Positions 51,393 to 60,122 of a stretch of DNA of 64,000 nt are shown here, in pieces. The number at the start of each line of letters is the position of its first letter. The stretch's first letter is position 1. A model generated the notes under the pieces. That model was given only the letters and a program-made list of their open reading frames with translations. It did not search any database and was not told the DNA's origin. The stretch comes from Oscillospiraceae bacterium (GTDB lineage: Bacteria; Bacillota; Clostridia; Oscillospirales; Oscillospiraceae). A program made the position numbers and the translations under genes. Location: assembly GCA_015068425.1 (NCBI GenBank), contig SVKK01000005.1, positions 39,109-103,108 of the forward strand, in the 5' to 3' direction.

Positions 51393-54215
51393 TTAAAGGA
51401 GCTTTTTCAGATATTCTCCTGTGGCGCTCTCGGGGCAGTTGGCGCAGTCCTCGGGAGTGCCGGCAAAAACAAGCTGTCCTCCCCTGTCACCGCCCTCAGG
51501 GCCAAGGTCGATAATATGGTCGGCACATTTTATTACATCCAGATTATGCTCGATGATAATAACGGTATTGCCTGCATCAACAAGCTTCTGCAAAACATCT
51601 ATAAGACGGTGAACATCAGCAATATGAAGTCCTGTTGTGGGCTCATCCAGCACATATACAGTGCTGCCGGTGCTGCGCTTGCTAAGTTCTGTTGCAAGCT
51701 TAACGCGCTGGGCTTCGCCGCCGGAAAGGGTTGTTGATGACTGACCCAGTTTGATATAACCGAGACCAACATCATAGAGAGTCTGGATCTTATTTTTTAT
51801 CTTGGGTATATTTTCGAAATACTCAAGAGCCTCTTCAACCGTCATATCCAGAACTTCCGCAATATTCTTGCCCTTATATCTGACCTCAAGAGTCTCTCTG
51901 TTATATCTTTTGCCCTTGCAGACATCGCAGGGCACATATATATCGGGAAGAAAATGCATTTCAATCTTCAGCAGACCATCACCAGCGCAGGCTTCACAGC
52001 GTCCTCCCCGGACATTGAAGGAAAATCTGCCAGGTCCGTAGCCGCGTATTCTGGCATCCTGAGTTTCTGCAAAAAGATCCCGTATATCGCTGAAAACTCC
52101 CGTATATGTTGCCGGATTGGAACGGGGCGTGCGTCCTATGGGGCTTTGGTCGATGGCGATTATCTTATCCACCTGCTCAAGCCCCTCAACTCCGTCGCTC
52201 TTGCCGGGACGAAGCTTCATTCGGTTCAGTTCCACACCAAGAGTCTTATAAAATATCTCATTTATAAGGCTGGATTTTCCGCTGCCCGACACACCGGTTA
52301 CACAGGTCATCACGCCGAGGGGAATTTCAACATCTATGTTTTTAAGATTATTCTCCCTTGCGCCGCGAATGGTCAGATGTCTTCCGTTCGATTGTCTACG
52401 TTTTACGGGAACCGGAATAGACTTCTTGCCGCTGAGATACTGTCCGGTATGGCTTCTCTCGCAGGCGCATATCTCTTCAAGGCTTCCCGCACATACAACC
52501 TCACCGCCATGCACACCGGGACCGGGGCCTATATCAACAATGAAATCGGCAGCGCGCATAGTGTCCTCATCATGCTCAACCACAATGAGTGTATTTCCAA
52601 TATCGCGCAGATGCCTGAGAGTGTTGATAAGCTTGCCGTTATCTCTCTGGTGCAGACCGATGGAAGGCTCATCCAGAATATAAAGCACACCCATGAGGCT
52701 GGAGCCTATCTGGGTCGCCAGACGAATTCTCTGGCTCTCACCACCCGAGAGGGTGGCGCTGGAGCGGGCAAGATTAAGATAGCCAAGGCCGACGCTCTCA
52801 AGAAATTCAAGGCGGGAGATGATTTCCTTGATTATCCGCTCTCCTATCATTCTCTGCTTCTCGCTAAGTTCAAGACCGCGGATAAACTTAAGTTCATCTT
52901 CTATGCTCAGACAGGTGAAATCATAGATATTCATACCGCCCACCGTTACCGCAAGAGCCTCCTTACGCAGCCTGCGTCCTTCACATTGGGGGCAGGGAGT
53001 TTCGCTCATGCACTGCTCAATATCCTCCTTAACAAAGGAGCTTTGAGTTTCGTGATAGCGGCGGTTAAGATTGTTTATAATGCCTTCAAAGCTCTGGGAA
53101 AGGGTTCCGTGACCGTTCTTGCGCTCATAAAAAAGCTCAAGCATTTCCGTTCCCGTTCCGTAAAGAATTGCGTTTACAGCTTCCTTACTTAGATTTGCAA
53201 TGGGTTCATTCAAATCAAAGCTATATTTTTTTGCGAGGGCATCAAAATACATCTTTGCTATACTGTCACCCTTTATGCTGTTCCAGCCATTCGCAACTAT
53301 AGCACCCTCGGCGATTGAAAGGCTTCTATCGGGGATTATAAGCTCAGGGTCAACCTGCATCTGTGTTCCAAGACCCGTGCATTGGGGGCAGGCTCCGTAA
53401 GGATTATTGAAGGAGAAAAGACGGGGGCTAAGCTCATCAATGCTTATCCCGCAGTCATCGCAGGCATAGTTTTGTGAAAACATAAGCTCACGCTGCTCAC
53501 CCACTATATCCACAACAATTATGCCGCCGGAAAGCTTGCCGGCAGTTTCAACGGAGTCGGTAAGACGGCGAATAATATCGCTTTTAATTACAAGGCGGTC
53601 AACTATTATCTCAATGGTGTGCTTTTTGTTTTTATCCAGCTTAATCTCCTCACTGAGTTCATAGCTGATACCGTCCACCCTTGCGCGTACATATCCGCTT
53701 TTGCGGGCATCTTCAAAAATTTTGCTGTGTTCGCCCTTTCTTCCGCGAATAACGGGCGCAAGAATTTGAATGCGGCTGCGCTCGGGAAGCAGCATAACCT
53801 GATCAACAATCTGGTCAATTGTCTGCTGGCGAATCTCTTTGCCGCACTTGGGGCAATGGGGCGTTCCTATTCTTGCCCATAGAAGACGAAGGTAATCATA
53901 TATCTCCGTAACTGTTCCGACTGTGGATCGGGGATTTTTGCTTGTGGTTTTCTGGTCAATGCTTATGGCAGGAGAAAGACCTTCTATATAATCCACATCC
54001 GGTTTTTCCTTCTGACCAAGAAACATTCTTGCGTAGGAAGAAAGGCTTTCCACATATCGGCGCTGCCCCTCCGCATATATGGTATCAAAGGCAAGGCTTG
54101 ACTTTCCCGAGCCGGAAAGGCCGGTGACAACCACCAGCTTATTCCTCGGTATCTCAAGGTCAATATTTTTCAGGTTATTTTCCCTGGCTCCCTTTATATA
54201 AATGCTGTCGCGCAT
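51393..54215 (-). CDS. uvrA: Excinuclease ABC subunit A
   Basis: The damage-recognition ATPase of nucleotide excision repair, 940 residues. It has two ABC modules, each with Walker A (GLSGSGKSS near residue 32 and GVSGSGKSS near 640) and signature LSGGE. Two zinc fingers are present, seen as the CDDCG...CPQC pair (about 255-285) and the CEAC...CDVC pair (about 740-770). It pairs with UvrB, not in view. The ribosome site is AAGGAG. It begins 12 bases after the ybaK stop, so ybaK and uvrA are probably one operon. Confidence 0.97.
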   Translation of the reverse strand: MRDSIYIKGARENNLKNIDLEIPRNKLVVVTGLSGSGKSSLAFDTIYAEGQRRYVESLSSYARMFLGQKEKPDVDYIEGLSPAISIDQKTTSKNPRSTVGTVTEIYDYLRLLWARIGTPHCPKCGKEIRQQTIDQIVDQVMLLPERSRIQILAPVIRGRKGEHSKIFEDARKSGYVRARVDGISYELSEEIKLDKNKKHTIEIIVDRLVIKSDIIRRLTDSVETAGKLSGGIIVVDIVGEQRELMFSQNYACDDCGISIDELSPRLFSFNNPYGACPQCTGLGTQMQVDPELIIPDRSLSIAEGAIVANGWNSIKGDSIAKMYFDALAKKYSFDLNEPIANLSKEAVNAILYGTGTEMLELFYERKNGHGTLSQSFEGIINNLNRRYHETQSSFVKEDIEQCMSETPCPQCEGRRLRKEALAVTVGGMNIYDFTCLSIEDELKFIRGLELSEKQRMIGERIIKEIISRLEFLESVGLGYLNLARSSATLSGGESQRIRLATQIGSSLMGVLYILDEPSIGLHQRDNGKLINTLRHLRDIGNTLIVVEHDEDTMRAADFIVDIGPGPGVHGGEVVCAGSLEEICACERSHTGQYLSGKKSIPVPVKRRQSNGRHLTIRGARENNLKNIDVEIPLGVMTCVTGVSGSGKSSLINEIFYKTLGVELNRMKLRPGKSDGVEGLEQVDKIIAIDQSPIGRTPRSNPATYTGVFSDIRDLFAETQDARIRGYGPGRFSFNVRGGRCEACAGDGLLKIEMHFLPDIYVPCDVCKGKRYNRETLEVRYKGKNIAEVLDMTVEEALEYFENIPKIKNKIQTLYDVGLGYIKLGQSSTTLSGGEAQRVKLATELSKRSTGSTVYVLDEPTTGLHIADVHRLIDVLQKLVDAGNTVIIIEHNLDVIKCADHIIDLGPEGGDRGGQLVFAGTPEDCANCPESATGEYLKKLL

Positions 54216-54227
54216 CCTTATATCTCC

Positions 54228-54704
54228 TTAATCAATCACATCTGCAAAGCTGCCGCGCACAACAGCGGCAATATCCGCGGGGTCGCATTCTATCTGCGCG
54301 CCAATTTTGCCGGCGCTTACAATAATACTGTCCTGCTCAAGGGCAGAGGCATCAAAAACGGTTTTGAAGAGTTTTTTCATTCCAATGGGACTGCAGCCGC
54401 CTCTCACATATCCGGTCAGCGCAGTAAGTTCGGAAAGAGGTATCATAGCAATGGACTTTTCTCCAACCGCTTTTGCCGCCTTCTTCAGTCCCAGCTCGTG
54501 AGAAACCGGAATGACAAACACATAGTTTGTACGGCTTGCCCCTCTTGCAACAAGAGTTTTGAAAACACAGTTTGGGTCGCGGCCAATAAGAGCTGCGGCT
54601 TTTACGCCGTCAACAGCTTCTCCGCCATGTGAGTATTCGTGAGCGGTATACTTTATCTTTTTTTGGTCAAGAATACGCATTGCATTTGTCTTTTGCTCTT
54701 TCAC
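54228..54704 (-). CDS. ybaK: Cys-tRNA(Pro) deacylase (YbaK/EbsC family)
   Basis: A 158-residue trans-editing enzyme that hydrolyses Cys-tRNA(Pro) mischarged by prolyl-tRNA synthetase. It shows the family's TNAMRILDQKKI start, the lysine-containing CVFKTLVARG and the GGCSPIGMKK block near residue 106. I choose the GTG at 54704 (GGGGTG site 9 bases upstream) over the GTG at 54716, which would abut the site; the TNAMRI alignment also supports it. It precedes uvrA closely. Confidence 0.9.
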   Translation of the reverse strand: MKEQKTNAMRILDQKKIKYTAHEYSHGGEAVDGVKAAALIGRDPNCVFKTLVARGASRTNYVFVIPVSHELGLKKAAKAVGEKSIAMIPLSELTALTGYVRGGCSPIGMKKLFKTVFDASALEQDSIIVSAGKIGAQIECDPADIAAVVRGSFADVID

Positions 54705-54856
54705 GGACACAATCACCCCATTTTCTTTATCTTTTTATTATACACATAAATTATCTGCAATTCAATATCGCTCTTTGGTATGCGCAGTAAAATATTAATA
54801 AGGAAAGTCTTGACAAGGCATATCGCTTGTGCTAATATATTTGGGCGACCACGTTT

Positions 54857-54948
54857 GGAGAAGTACCCAAGAGGCCGAAGGGGCTCCCCTGCTAAGGGAG
54901 TAGTACGTGTTGAGCGTAGCATGGGTTCAAATCCCATCTTCTCCGCCA
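54857..54948 (+). tRNA. tRNA-Ser (anticodon GCT)
   Basis: A complete 92-base tRNA with long variable arm and encoded CCA. The acceptor GGAGAAG pairs with CTTCTCC and the anticodon loop is CTGCTAA. It reads AGC and AGU codons. Confidence 0.96.
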
Positions 54949-54976
54949 AAAGACGCCGAGAAATCTCGGCGTCTTT
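54949..54976 (+). terminator. Terminator between the two tRNA-Ser genes
   Basis: A 12-bp perfect stem (54949-54960 with 54965-54976), loop AAAT and a T-run. Confidence 0.9.
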
Positions 54977-54991
54977 TCACTAATCGAATAC

Positions 54992-55079
54992 GGAGAGTTA
55001 CCGAAGTGGTCATAACGGGGCGGTCTTGAAAACCGTTAGGCGAACAGCCACAGGGGTTCGAATCCCTTACTCTCCGCCA
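54992..55079 (+). tRNA. tRNA-Ser (anticodon TGA)
   Basis: A complete 88-base tRNA with long variable arm and encoded CCA. Acceptor GGAGAGT pairs with ACTCTCC, and the anticodon loop is CTTGAAA. It reads UCA and related UCN codons. Confidence 0.96.
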
Positions 55080-55108
55080 AAAAAAGCAGTCACCCTTGCG
55101 GTGGCTGT
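55061..55108 (+). repeat. Direct repeat copy 1: 3' end of tRNA-Ser(TGA) plus terminator stem
   Basis: 48 bases that recur identically at 55157-55204. It spans the T-arm 3' side, acceptor and CCA of the tRNA (to 55079) and a following terminator hairpin (stem about 55087-55108, then T-run). Confidence 0.95.
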
Positions 55109-55117
55109 CTTTTTTTC
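55086..55117 (+). terminator. Terminator of tRNA-Ser(TGA)
   Basis: An 8-bp stem (CAGTCACC with GGTGGCTG, one G-U) with a CTTGC loop and T-rich tail. Confidence 0.85.
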
Positions 55118-55156
55118 TTGCGGGTGTTGGGATTCGAAGTTTATGCCCTTCGGGTA

Positions 55157-55204
55157 AATCCCTTACTCTCCGCCAAAAAAAGCAGTCACCCTTGCGGTGG
55201 CTGT
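55157..55204 (+). repeat. Direct repeat copy 2: tRNA-Ser 3'-end remnant with duplicate terminator
   Basis: An exact 48-base copy of 55061-55108, 96 bases downstream, without the 5' part of a tRNA. Between the copies lies GGGATTCGAA, which resembles an inverted T-arm. This may be a decayed tRNA array or the scar of an element that integrated at the tRNA 3' end. Confidence 0.85.
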
Positions 55205-55289
55205 TTTTTTCTTTGCATAAAACGCATACATTGAAAAGTTAAAAGATAAATGTTATAATATGTGGGAATTGTTATCAGGGGTGAATTTA

Positions 55290-55961
55290 ATGTCTGTAAA
55301 GCTTTTCTTCGAAGCAATTGCCAAATTTATTCTTGGCTTTGTTCTTGTTGGGCTGCTTATTTTTCTGCCCGCCGGAAGCTTTGCCTACATAAACGGCTGG
55401 ATACTTATGGGCGTTTTATTCATACCAATGTTTATTGCCGGCATCGTTATGATGTTAAAAAATCCCGCTCTTTTGAGAAAGCGACTTGATGCTAAGGAAA
55501 AGGAAAATGATCAAAGTCTTGTTGTTAAGCTAAGCGGTCTTATGTTTATTGCAGGATTCGTTATTTCCGGACTGGGTTACCGTTTCGGCTGGCTTATGCT
55601 GCCCAGGGGGGTTGTCATTGCAGGCGCAATAATCTTCCTCATTTGCTACGCACTTTATGCTGAGGTGCTGAGAGAAAACACCTACCTTAGCCGCACTATT
55701 GAGGTTCAGGAAGGGCAAACTGTTATTGACAGCGGACTTTACGGTATTGTCAGGCATCCCATGTACTGCATAACCCTTTTTCTTTTTCTCTCCATGCCTC
55801 TTATTTTAGGGTCTCTTTATGCCTTCATAGTTTTCCTTGTTTATCCTTTCATAATCGCAAAGAGAATTATAGGCGAAGAAGCTCTTCTCGAAAAGGAACT
55901 GAGCGGTTACCGAGAGTATATGACAAAAGTAAAATTCAAGCTTATTCCCTTTATTTGGTAA
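55290..55961 (+). CDS. Isoprenylcysteine carboxyl methyltransferase (ICMT)-family membrane protein
   Basis: A 223-residue membrane protein with five or six helices. Its C-terminal half has the ICMT/PEMT-type methyltransferase signature, GLYGIVRHPMYC near residue 155, and RIIGEEALLEKELSGYREYM near 195, which bind S-adenosylmethionine and the lipid or thiol substrate. The substrate in bacteria is often unknown. The ATG at 55290 is chosen for its GGGGTG site; the frame opens 30 bases earlier. The following gene begins 23 bases after its stop, so they may form an operon. Confidence 0.85.
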   Translation: MSVKLFFEAIAKFILGFVLVGLLIFLPAGSFAYINGWILMGVLFIPMFIAGIVMMLKNPALLRKRLDAKEKENDQSLVVKLSGLMFIAGFVISGLGYRFGWLMLPRGVVIAGAIIFLICYALYAEVLRENTYLSRTIEVQEGQTVIDSGLYGIVRHPMYCITLFLFLSMPLILGSLYAFIVFLVYPFIIAKRIIGEEALLEKELSGYREYMTKVKFKLIPFIW

Positions 55962-55984
55962 AAAATCATATATGGAGGTGTGCA

Positions 55985-56284
55985 ATGGACAGAAACGTTT
56001 CCATCGATGAGCTTAATATCAAATTGAGAACATATATTTTTCTCAAAAAAAATGAACTGTTAACAGTTGCCGCTGTTTGCGAAAAGCTGGATGAAGGCAT
56101 AGAAAAGCTGCTCAAAATGCCCCAATCCACCCATAAGGTCAGTATTGATCTGCTCAAAGCAGTCATCCCCTTCGGCTATTCTTCCGAAAAGCTTGTTGAA
56201 GAGTATTTTGCCGTTCTTAAAAATGATCCCGATACTCCGGCAGCTACTCTTGCTCTTTGGAAGGAATGTCACGAATACTTTTGA
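55985..56284 (+). CDS. Small hypothetical helical protein
   Basis: A 99-residue soluble, acidic, mostly helical protein with no membrane segment and no motif I recognise. The start is the ATG at 55985 with a GGAGG site, not the frame opening at 55955. It lies between the ICMT-like gene and a membrane protein gene, with short gaps (23 and 48 bases), so it is likely part of a small operon of unknown role. Confidence 0.65.
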   Translation: MDRNVSIDELNIKLRTYIFLKKNELLTVAAVCEKLDEGIEKLLKMPQSTHKVSIDLLKAVIPFGYSSEKLVEEYFAVLKNDPDTPAATLALWKECHEYF

Positions 56285-56332
56285 GGATCCAAAGATAAAT
56301 TAAATCCTAAAACATAAAAGGAGGATATTAAA

Positions 56333-57013
56333 ATGGCACCTAATTTCTATAAATTCCAGTACGATTTTGAGCAAATTTTCCAGGATGAGGAATTTTTAAG
56401 AATATTCCTGATAGCTTTTATTGCAGTTTTTGCTGTTGTATTATTAATATTCGTTCTCCCCAATTACATAATGCTTTCCATCAGCTACACCAGCATTGGC
56501 AGACGCCGCGGCATTAAGGCATCCTGGCTTGCATGGATTCCCATTGCAAGATACTGGGTTATAGGCGCAATAGCAGATAATTATGACGAACGCCAGCTTG
56601 GAGTTAAGCGCCGTTTCCGCATTCTGCTTTTAATTCTCGCCCTTGTCTGCTGGCTCTCTGTTGCCATCCTCTTTGCCGGTCTCGCAGCTGTTGTTCCTCT
56701 TGTTATCAGCGCCATTGACGGCAGCGGCATCGATGTTTTCTCCAACATCATGAAGTTTGCCTTTGCACTTGAATACGGCGCATCAGGATTTACCTATGCC
56801 TATATGCTTCTTTGCGTTCTTTACCTTATTTGCATCTATAAAATATTCGAATCCCTCAGCCCCAAGTATTCTATTTTGTTTATGGCACTGAGCATGATTA
56901 TTCCCCTCTTTATGCCCATCTGCCTCCTTGTCATCAGAAAAAATGGCTATTCCAAGGACGATGATAAGGAAGAACTTTCCGAGGCCGCCAAGTCCGGATG
57001 GTATGAGGCCTGA
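56333..57013 (+). CDS. Hypothetical integral membrane protein
   Basis: A 226-residue protein with about four or five helices (near 22-44, 95-120, 120-135, 158-175, 180-202). An amphipathic RRRGIKASWLAWIPIARYWVIG stretch lies near residues 58-78, and an acidic C-terminal tail follows. The WLAWIPIARYW pattern recalls small bacterial membrane proteins of the DUF/YIP1-like kind, but I do not claim a family. It ends 4 bases before the next ATG, so translation is probably coupled to the peptidase-like gene. Ribosome site AAAGGAGG. Confidence 0.68.
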   Translation: MAPNFYKFQYDFEQIFQDEEFLRIFLIAFIAVFAVVLLIFVLPNYIMLSISYTSIGRRRGIKASWLAWIPIARYWVIGAIADNYDERQLGVKRRFRILLLILALVCWLSVAILFAGLAAVVPLVISAIDGSGIDVFSNIMKFAFALEYGASGFTYAYMLLCVLYLICIYKIFESLSPKYSILFMALSMIIPLFMPICLLVIRKNGYSKDDDKEELSEAAKSGWYEA

Positions 57014-57017
57014 GGCA

Positions 57018-57755
57018 ATGACACTCAACACATACCCGGCCGCCGTTTTCCTCAGCAGCTCCCCCTGCCTTTTGGGAGAGGAAAAGCTGAACGGTGCAAA
57101 CGGCTTCACCGATAAGCTTTCGGAAATGCTTCCCTCCCCCTGCCGCTGCCTTTTTATTAGTTCCGACAGGGATAATCACGCATTTACTGAAGGTCACGGC
57201 TATGCCATAAAGCGCAGCTTTGAAACAAGCGGTTTTTCCTTCTCGGACTATACGCTTCTTGACGGACACAACGAAGAAAACGCTTCCGAACTTATTGCAG
57301 GCGCCGATCTCATAATCCTCGCGGGAGGACATGTCCCCACCCAAAACCGTTTCTTCACCCACATAGGTCTTCGGGAGCTTCTAAGCAGATTTGAAGGCAT
57401 TATTTTTGGAATAAGCGCGGGAAGTATGAACTCCGCTGAAACCGTTTATGTTCAGCCCGAGGAACCGGGAGAGAGCATTGACAGCAATTTTATTCGCTTT
57501 TGCCCCGGGCTTTCCCTTTGCAAAGCCCAGATACTTCCCCACTATAATCAGGTTCGGGATAATTATCTGGACGGCAAGCGGCTTTTTGAAGATATTACCT
57601 TTGGCGACAGTTACGGCAAATGCTTCACCGTTTTGCCAGACGGAAGCTATGTTCTTTGCATCAATGGCGAGGAGACCGTTTACGGAGAGGCATACAGCAT
57701 AAAAGACGGCGCAATTGAAAAGCTCTGTGAAAACGGAGAAAGTATAAAAATATAA
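57018..57755 (+). CDS. Peptidase S51 / dipeptidase E-like protein (class I GATase-like fold)
   Basis: A 245-residue cytoplasmic protein. The nucleophile elbow is GISAGSMNSAE near residue 133, following LIILAGGHVPTQNRF near 100 and an early LSSSPCL segment. This is the arrangement of dipeptidase E, which cuts Asp-Xaa peptides, and of cyanophycinase-like enzymes; a Ser is the likely nucleophile. Start could also be the ATG at 57003; I choose 57018 because GAGG lies 9 bases before it. It is the last gene of a four-gene run and is followed by a terminator. Confidence 0.82.
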   Translation: MTLNTYPAAVFLSSSPCLLGEEKLNGANGFTDKLSEMLPSPCRCLFISSDRDNHAFTEGHGYAIKRSFETSGFSFSDYTLLDGHNEENASELIAGADLIILAGGHVPTQNRFFTHIGLRELLSRFEGIIFGISAGSMNSAETVYVQPEEPGESIDSNFIRFCPGLSLCKAQILPHYNQVRDNYLDGKRLFEDITFGDSYGKCFTVLPDGSYVLCINGEETVYGEAYSIKDGAIEKLCENGESIKI

Positions 57756-57790
57756 AAAATAGAGGACTTATAAGAAGTCCTCTATTTTTT
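57754..57790 (+). terminator. Bidirectional terminator
   Basis: A 16-bp stem (57754-57769 with 57775-57790) with an ATAAG loop, A-run and T-run, between the peptidase-like gene and the aldo-keto reductase. Confidence 0.92.
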
Positions 57791-58968
57791 TAAAATCTTT
57801 TGAGTTTTTGATTGCCTTTAAGAACGGCCCTGTAAATTGGTATCTCCAGTTCCTTTTTTACTTTTTCAAGTTCTGCAGGAATGTTGATTCCCTGAGGGCA
57901 ATGCTTGACGCATTTTCCGCAGCCGATGCAGTTGGATGCTGGTGTGGGCGTTTTTCTCAGCGCTGTGCACTTGGCATAATCGGCAAGAGCCCAGAACTTA
58001 GATTCGGTGTATCTTCGGTTATAGGCGGAAAAACAGCCCGGTATGTCAACATTCTTGGGACAAGGAAGGCAATAGCCGCAGCCTGTGCAGCCAACCTTCA
58101 TTTTAGAGTTTATCGCGCAGGCAACGCCTTTGAGCATTTCATTATCGGCATCGCTGAGTTGAGCAAGCTGAGCATCGGATGCCGCCGCCGCATTTTCCCT
58201 TATCATATCGAGAGAATTCATACCCGAGAGCACGCAGCTGACCTCCGGCTGGTTCCAGAGCCAGCGGAAGGACCACTCAGCGGGAGAACGCTTAGGTGTA
58301 TAATTTTTGAATATCTGCTTTGCTTCCTCGGGCAAACCGTTTACAAGCTTTCCGCCGCGGAGAGGCTCCATAATAACAACTGGCAATCCCTTGGAATGGG
58401 CATACTGAAGACCCTTTCTTCCCGCCTGGGAATGCTCATCCATATAATTATACTGGATCATGCATATATCCCAGTCATAAGCATCCACCAGATCACAAAA
58501 CATATCCGAGTTGCCGTGATAAGAAAATCCAACCTGACGTATAACACCGCTTGCTTTCTTTTCTTCAAGCCATTCGGTAATTCCCATAGCCTTCAGACGG
58601 TCAAATGTGCCTGTATCCGCAAGCATATGCATCAGATAATAATCTACATAGTTTGTGCGAAGACGCTTAAGCTGTTCCTGAAAAAGCTTTTCCATTCCCT
58701 CTCTGCTGCGTATCAGATAGTGTGGAAGTTTTGTAGTTATGTAAACCTTTTCCCGCACTCCGTTTTTTTCCAGAAGCTCACCCAGAACGCTTTCACTGCC
58801 GGGATAAACATAGGCGGTGTCGAAATAATTCACGCCCAGAGCAATAGCTTCCATAAGCTCCCGCTCTGTCTCCGCCATATTGATAGCGCCGACTTTTCTC
58901 TGAAAGCGCATACAACCAAAGCCAAGAGCGGATATTTTATTGCCGTATTTATCAAGTCTGTAATTCAT
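57790..58968 (-). CDS. Aldo/keto reductase with C-terminal 4Fe-4S ferredoxin domain
   Basis: A 392-residue fusion. The AKR barrel has Asp-Tyr in NYFDTAYVYPGSE near residue 50, the catalytic Lys in TTKLPHY and His in YYLMHML. The C-terminal 100 residues hold two cluster motifs: CTGCGYCLPCP near 293 and CIGCGKCVKHCP near 353. This type is common in anaerobes and probably links an aldehyde or ketone reduction to ferredoxin-like electron flow; substrate unknown. The start ATG at 58968 has a GGGGTG site; the open frame continues upstream through tRNA-Gln, which is a shadow. Confidence 0.9.
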   Translation of the reverse strand: MNYRLDKYGNKISALGFGCMRFQRKVGAINMAETERELMEAIALGVNYFDTAYVYPGSESVLGELLEKNGVREKVYITTKLPHYLIRSREGMEKLFQEQLKRLRTNYVDYYLMHMLADTGTFDRLKAMGITEWLEEKKASGVIRQVGFSYHGNSDMFCDLVDAYDWDICMIQYNYMDEHSQAGRKGLQYAHSKGLPVVIMEPLRGGKLVNGLPEEAKQIFKNYTPKRSPAEWSFRWLWNQPEVSCVLSGMNSLDMIRENAAAASDAQLAQLSDADNEMLKGVACAINSKMKVGCTGCGYCLPCPKNVDIPGCFSAYNRRYTESKFWALADYAKCTALRKTPTPASNCIGCGKCVKHCPQGINIPAELEKVKKELEIPIYRAVLKGNQKLKRF

Positions 58969-58985
58969 AAAAACACCCCGATATA

Positions 58986-59017
58986 GAAAAAAGCCCTTTG
59001 CATAAAGCAAAGGGCTT
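58986..59017 (-). terminator. Terminator of tRNA-Gln
   Basis: An 11-bp stem (58991-59001 with 59007-59017), loop ATAAA and six T on the minus strand. It sits between tRNA-Gln and the aldo-keto reductase. Confidence 0.9.
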
Positions 59018-59018
59018 C

Positions 59019-59092
59019 TGGCAGCGGGTGAAGGATTCGAACCCTCACAAACGGAGTCAGAGTCCGGTGTGCTACCATTACACAAACCCGCT
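59019..59092 (-). tRNA. tRNA-Gln (anticodon CTG)
   Basis: A 74-base tRNA with encoded CCA (59019-59021). The acceptor AGCGGGT pairs with ACCCGCT. The anticodon loop is CTCTGAC and the T-loop is TTCGAAT. It reads CAG codons. One anticodon-stem position (27-43) is a mismatch. Confidence 0.93.
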
Positions 59093-59170
59093 AAGCGCAA
59101 GAGCTATTATACACGAATTGTACAAATTGTCAAGCCTTTTTTCAAATATTTTCACAAGTAAATTTTACCA

Positions 59171-59205
59171 TTAAAAGCCCGCGCCATAGGTACGGGCTTT
59201 TAATA
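59171..59205 (-). terminator. Probable terminator of the XRE regulator
   Basis: A 12-bp perfect stem (59171-59182 with 59194-59205) with an 11-base loop, 15 bases after the stop. The minus-strand T-tract is short. Confidence 0.7.
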
Positions 59206-59219
59206 TTACCCAAATGAAA

Positions 59220-59906
59220 CTATCTTTTTAGAATATAAACCTGCTCTTCCCCCGTTCCGGGATTTTTCTGAACAGCTGTGAAGAATATGGTCTTATGAAC
59301 AACTTGGTCAGGAATTCTTGAATCGTAGCAGGTCTGATATCTGAACCTTGGCACCTGATCAAAATGTTTAGCTGCGATATAATCGGTCAGTGAAAATGCA
59401 GCAAACAGCATAGCAATGCATCCGCCTATAACTAAAATACACATTCCACGCTTTACAAGCTGCTGTCTGAGAAAAACATAAATTCCGACAATTAATATCA
59501 GGCTTCCTAAAACAGAATAAACACTTCCCCAACTGCTTTCGCTTGGAAATATTGAAAGCGCAGAAATTATAATGAATATTCCAAATAACGAAAGCAGAGC
59601 TGCCGCTATTTTTGCCTTACCGTTTTTCTTCTCATTATGACTATACTCAGCCATCGCTACAGCAGTATTTCTCGTTTCCATATTCATATTCTCACTTTTC
59701 CTCTCTCCATAAATTATCTCAGGAATGCTAACATCATAAAAATCGGCTATATAAACAAGCATTCCAATATCAGGCATATTGCTCCCCGTTTCCCAACGGG
59801 ACACCGTTCCATCGGATACATTCAGCTTTTCTGCAAGCTGCTGTTGAGTCAGTCCTTTTTCCTTTCGTAGCTCTTTAAGAAATATGCCAACTTTTATCTG
59901 ATTCAT
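59220..59906 (-). CDS. XRE-family regulator with membrane segments
   Basis: A 228-residue protein. The N-terminal helix-turn-helix (residues 5-60) is typical: LRKEKGLTQQQLAEKLNVSDGTVSRWETG. A linker and three hydrophobic segments (about residues 101-120, 126-146, 152-172) follow, and the last ~50 residues are outside. It is thus a membrane-anchored one-component regulator. The start is the ATG at 59906, set by an AAAGGAGG site. The target is unknown. It lies convergent to nothing obvious; the symporter behind it points the same way. Confidence 0.88.
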   Translation of the reverse strand: MNQIKVGIFLKELRKEKGLTQQQLAEKLNVSDGTVSRWETGSNMPDIGMLVYIADFYDVSIPEIIYGERKSENMNMETRNTAVAMAEYSHNEKKNGKAKIAAALLSLFGIFIIISALSIFPSESSWGSVYSVLGSLILIVGIYVFLRQQLVKRGMCILVIGGCIAMLFAAFSLTDYIAAKHFDQVPRFRYQTCYDSRIPDQVVHKTIFFTAVQKNPGTGEEQVYILKR

Positions 59907-60062
59907 ATATGCAACCTCCTTTCGCTTCAATTATTAGCTGATAATATGCAATTTGAACACGACACAAAACGAGAAATGCATGAAAATTCTCGGGTAATCA
60001 GTGCAGTTTATTAAAATGTCTTCTACTGGTATATGTTATATTTACTAAGTCAAAATCACAAG

Positions 60063-60096
60063 AACAGCCACAGCAGTAAATTCTGCCGTGGCTGTT
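60063..60096 (-). terminator. Probable terminator of the DAACS symporter gene
   Basis: A 14-bp stem with one mismatch (60063-60076 with 60083-60096) and a 6-base loop after the symporter stop. It lacks a strong T-run. Confidence 0.55.
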
Positions 60097-60122
60097 ATGG
60101 GTATATGAAAGATATGTGATTT

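Noticed and set aside
54713..54949. Minus-strand open frame over tRNA-Ser(GCT)
   Set aside because: It reads the complement of a tRNA and its terminator, so it is not a gene.
55109..55156. Possible small tRNA between the two 48-base repeats
   Set aside because: Only a T-arm-like piece is present; no acceptor, anticodon or D arm can be folded.
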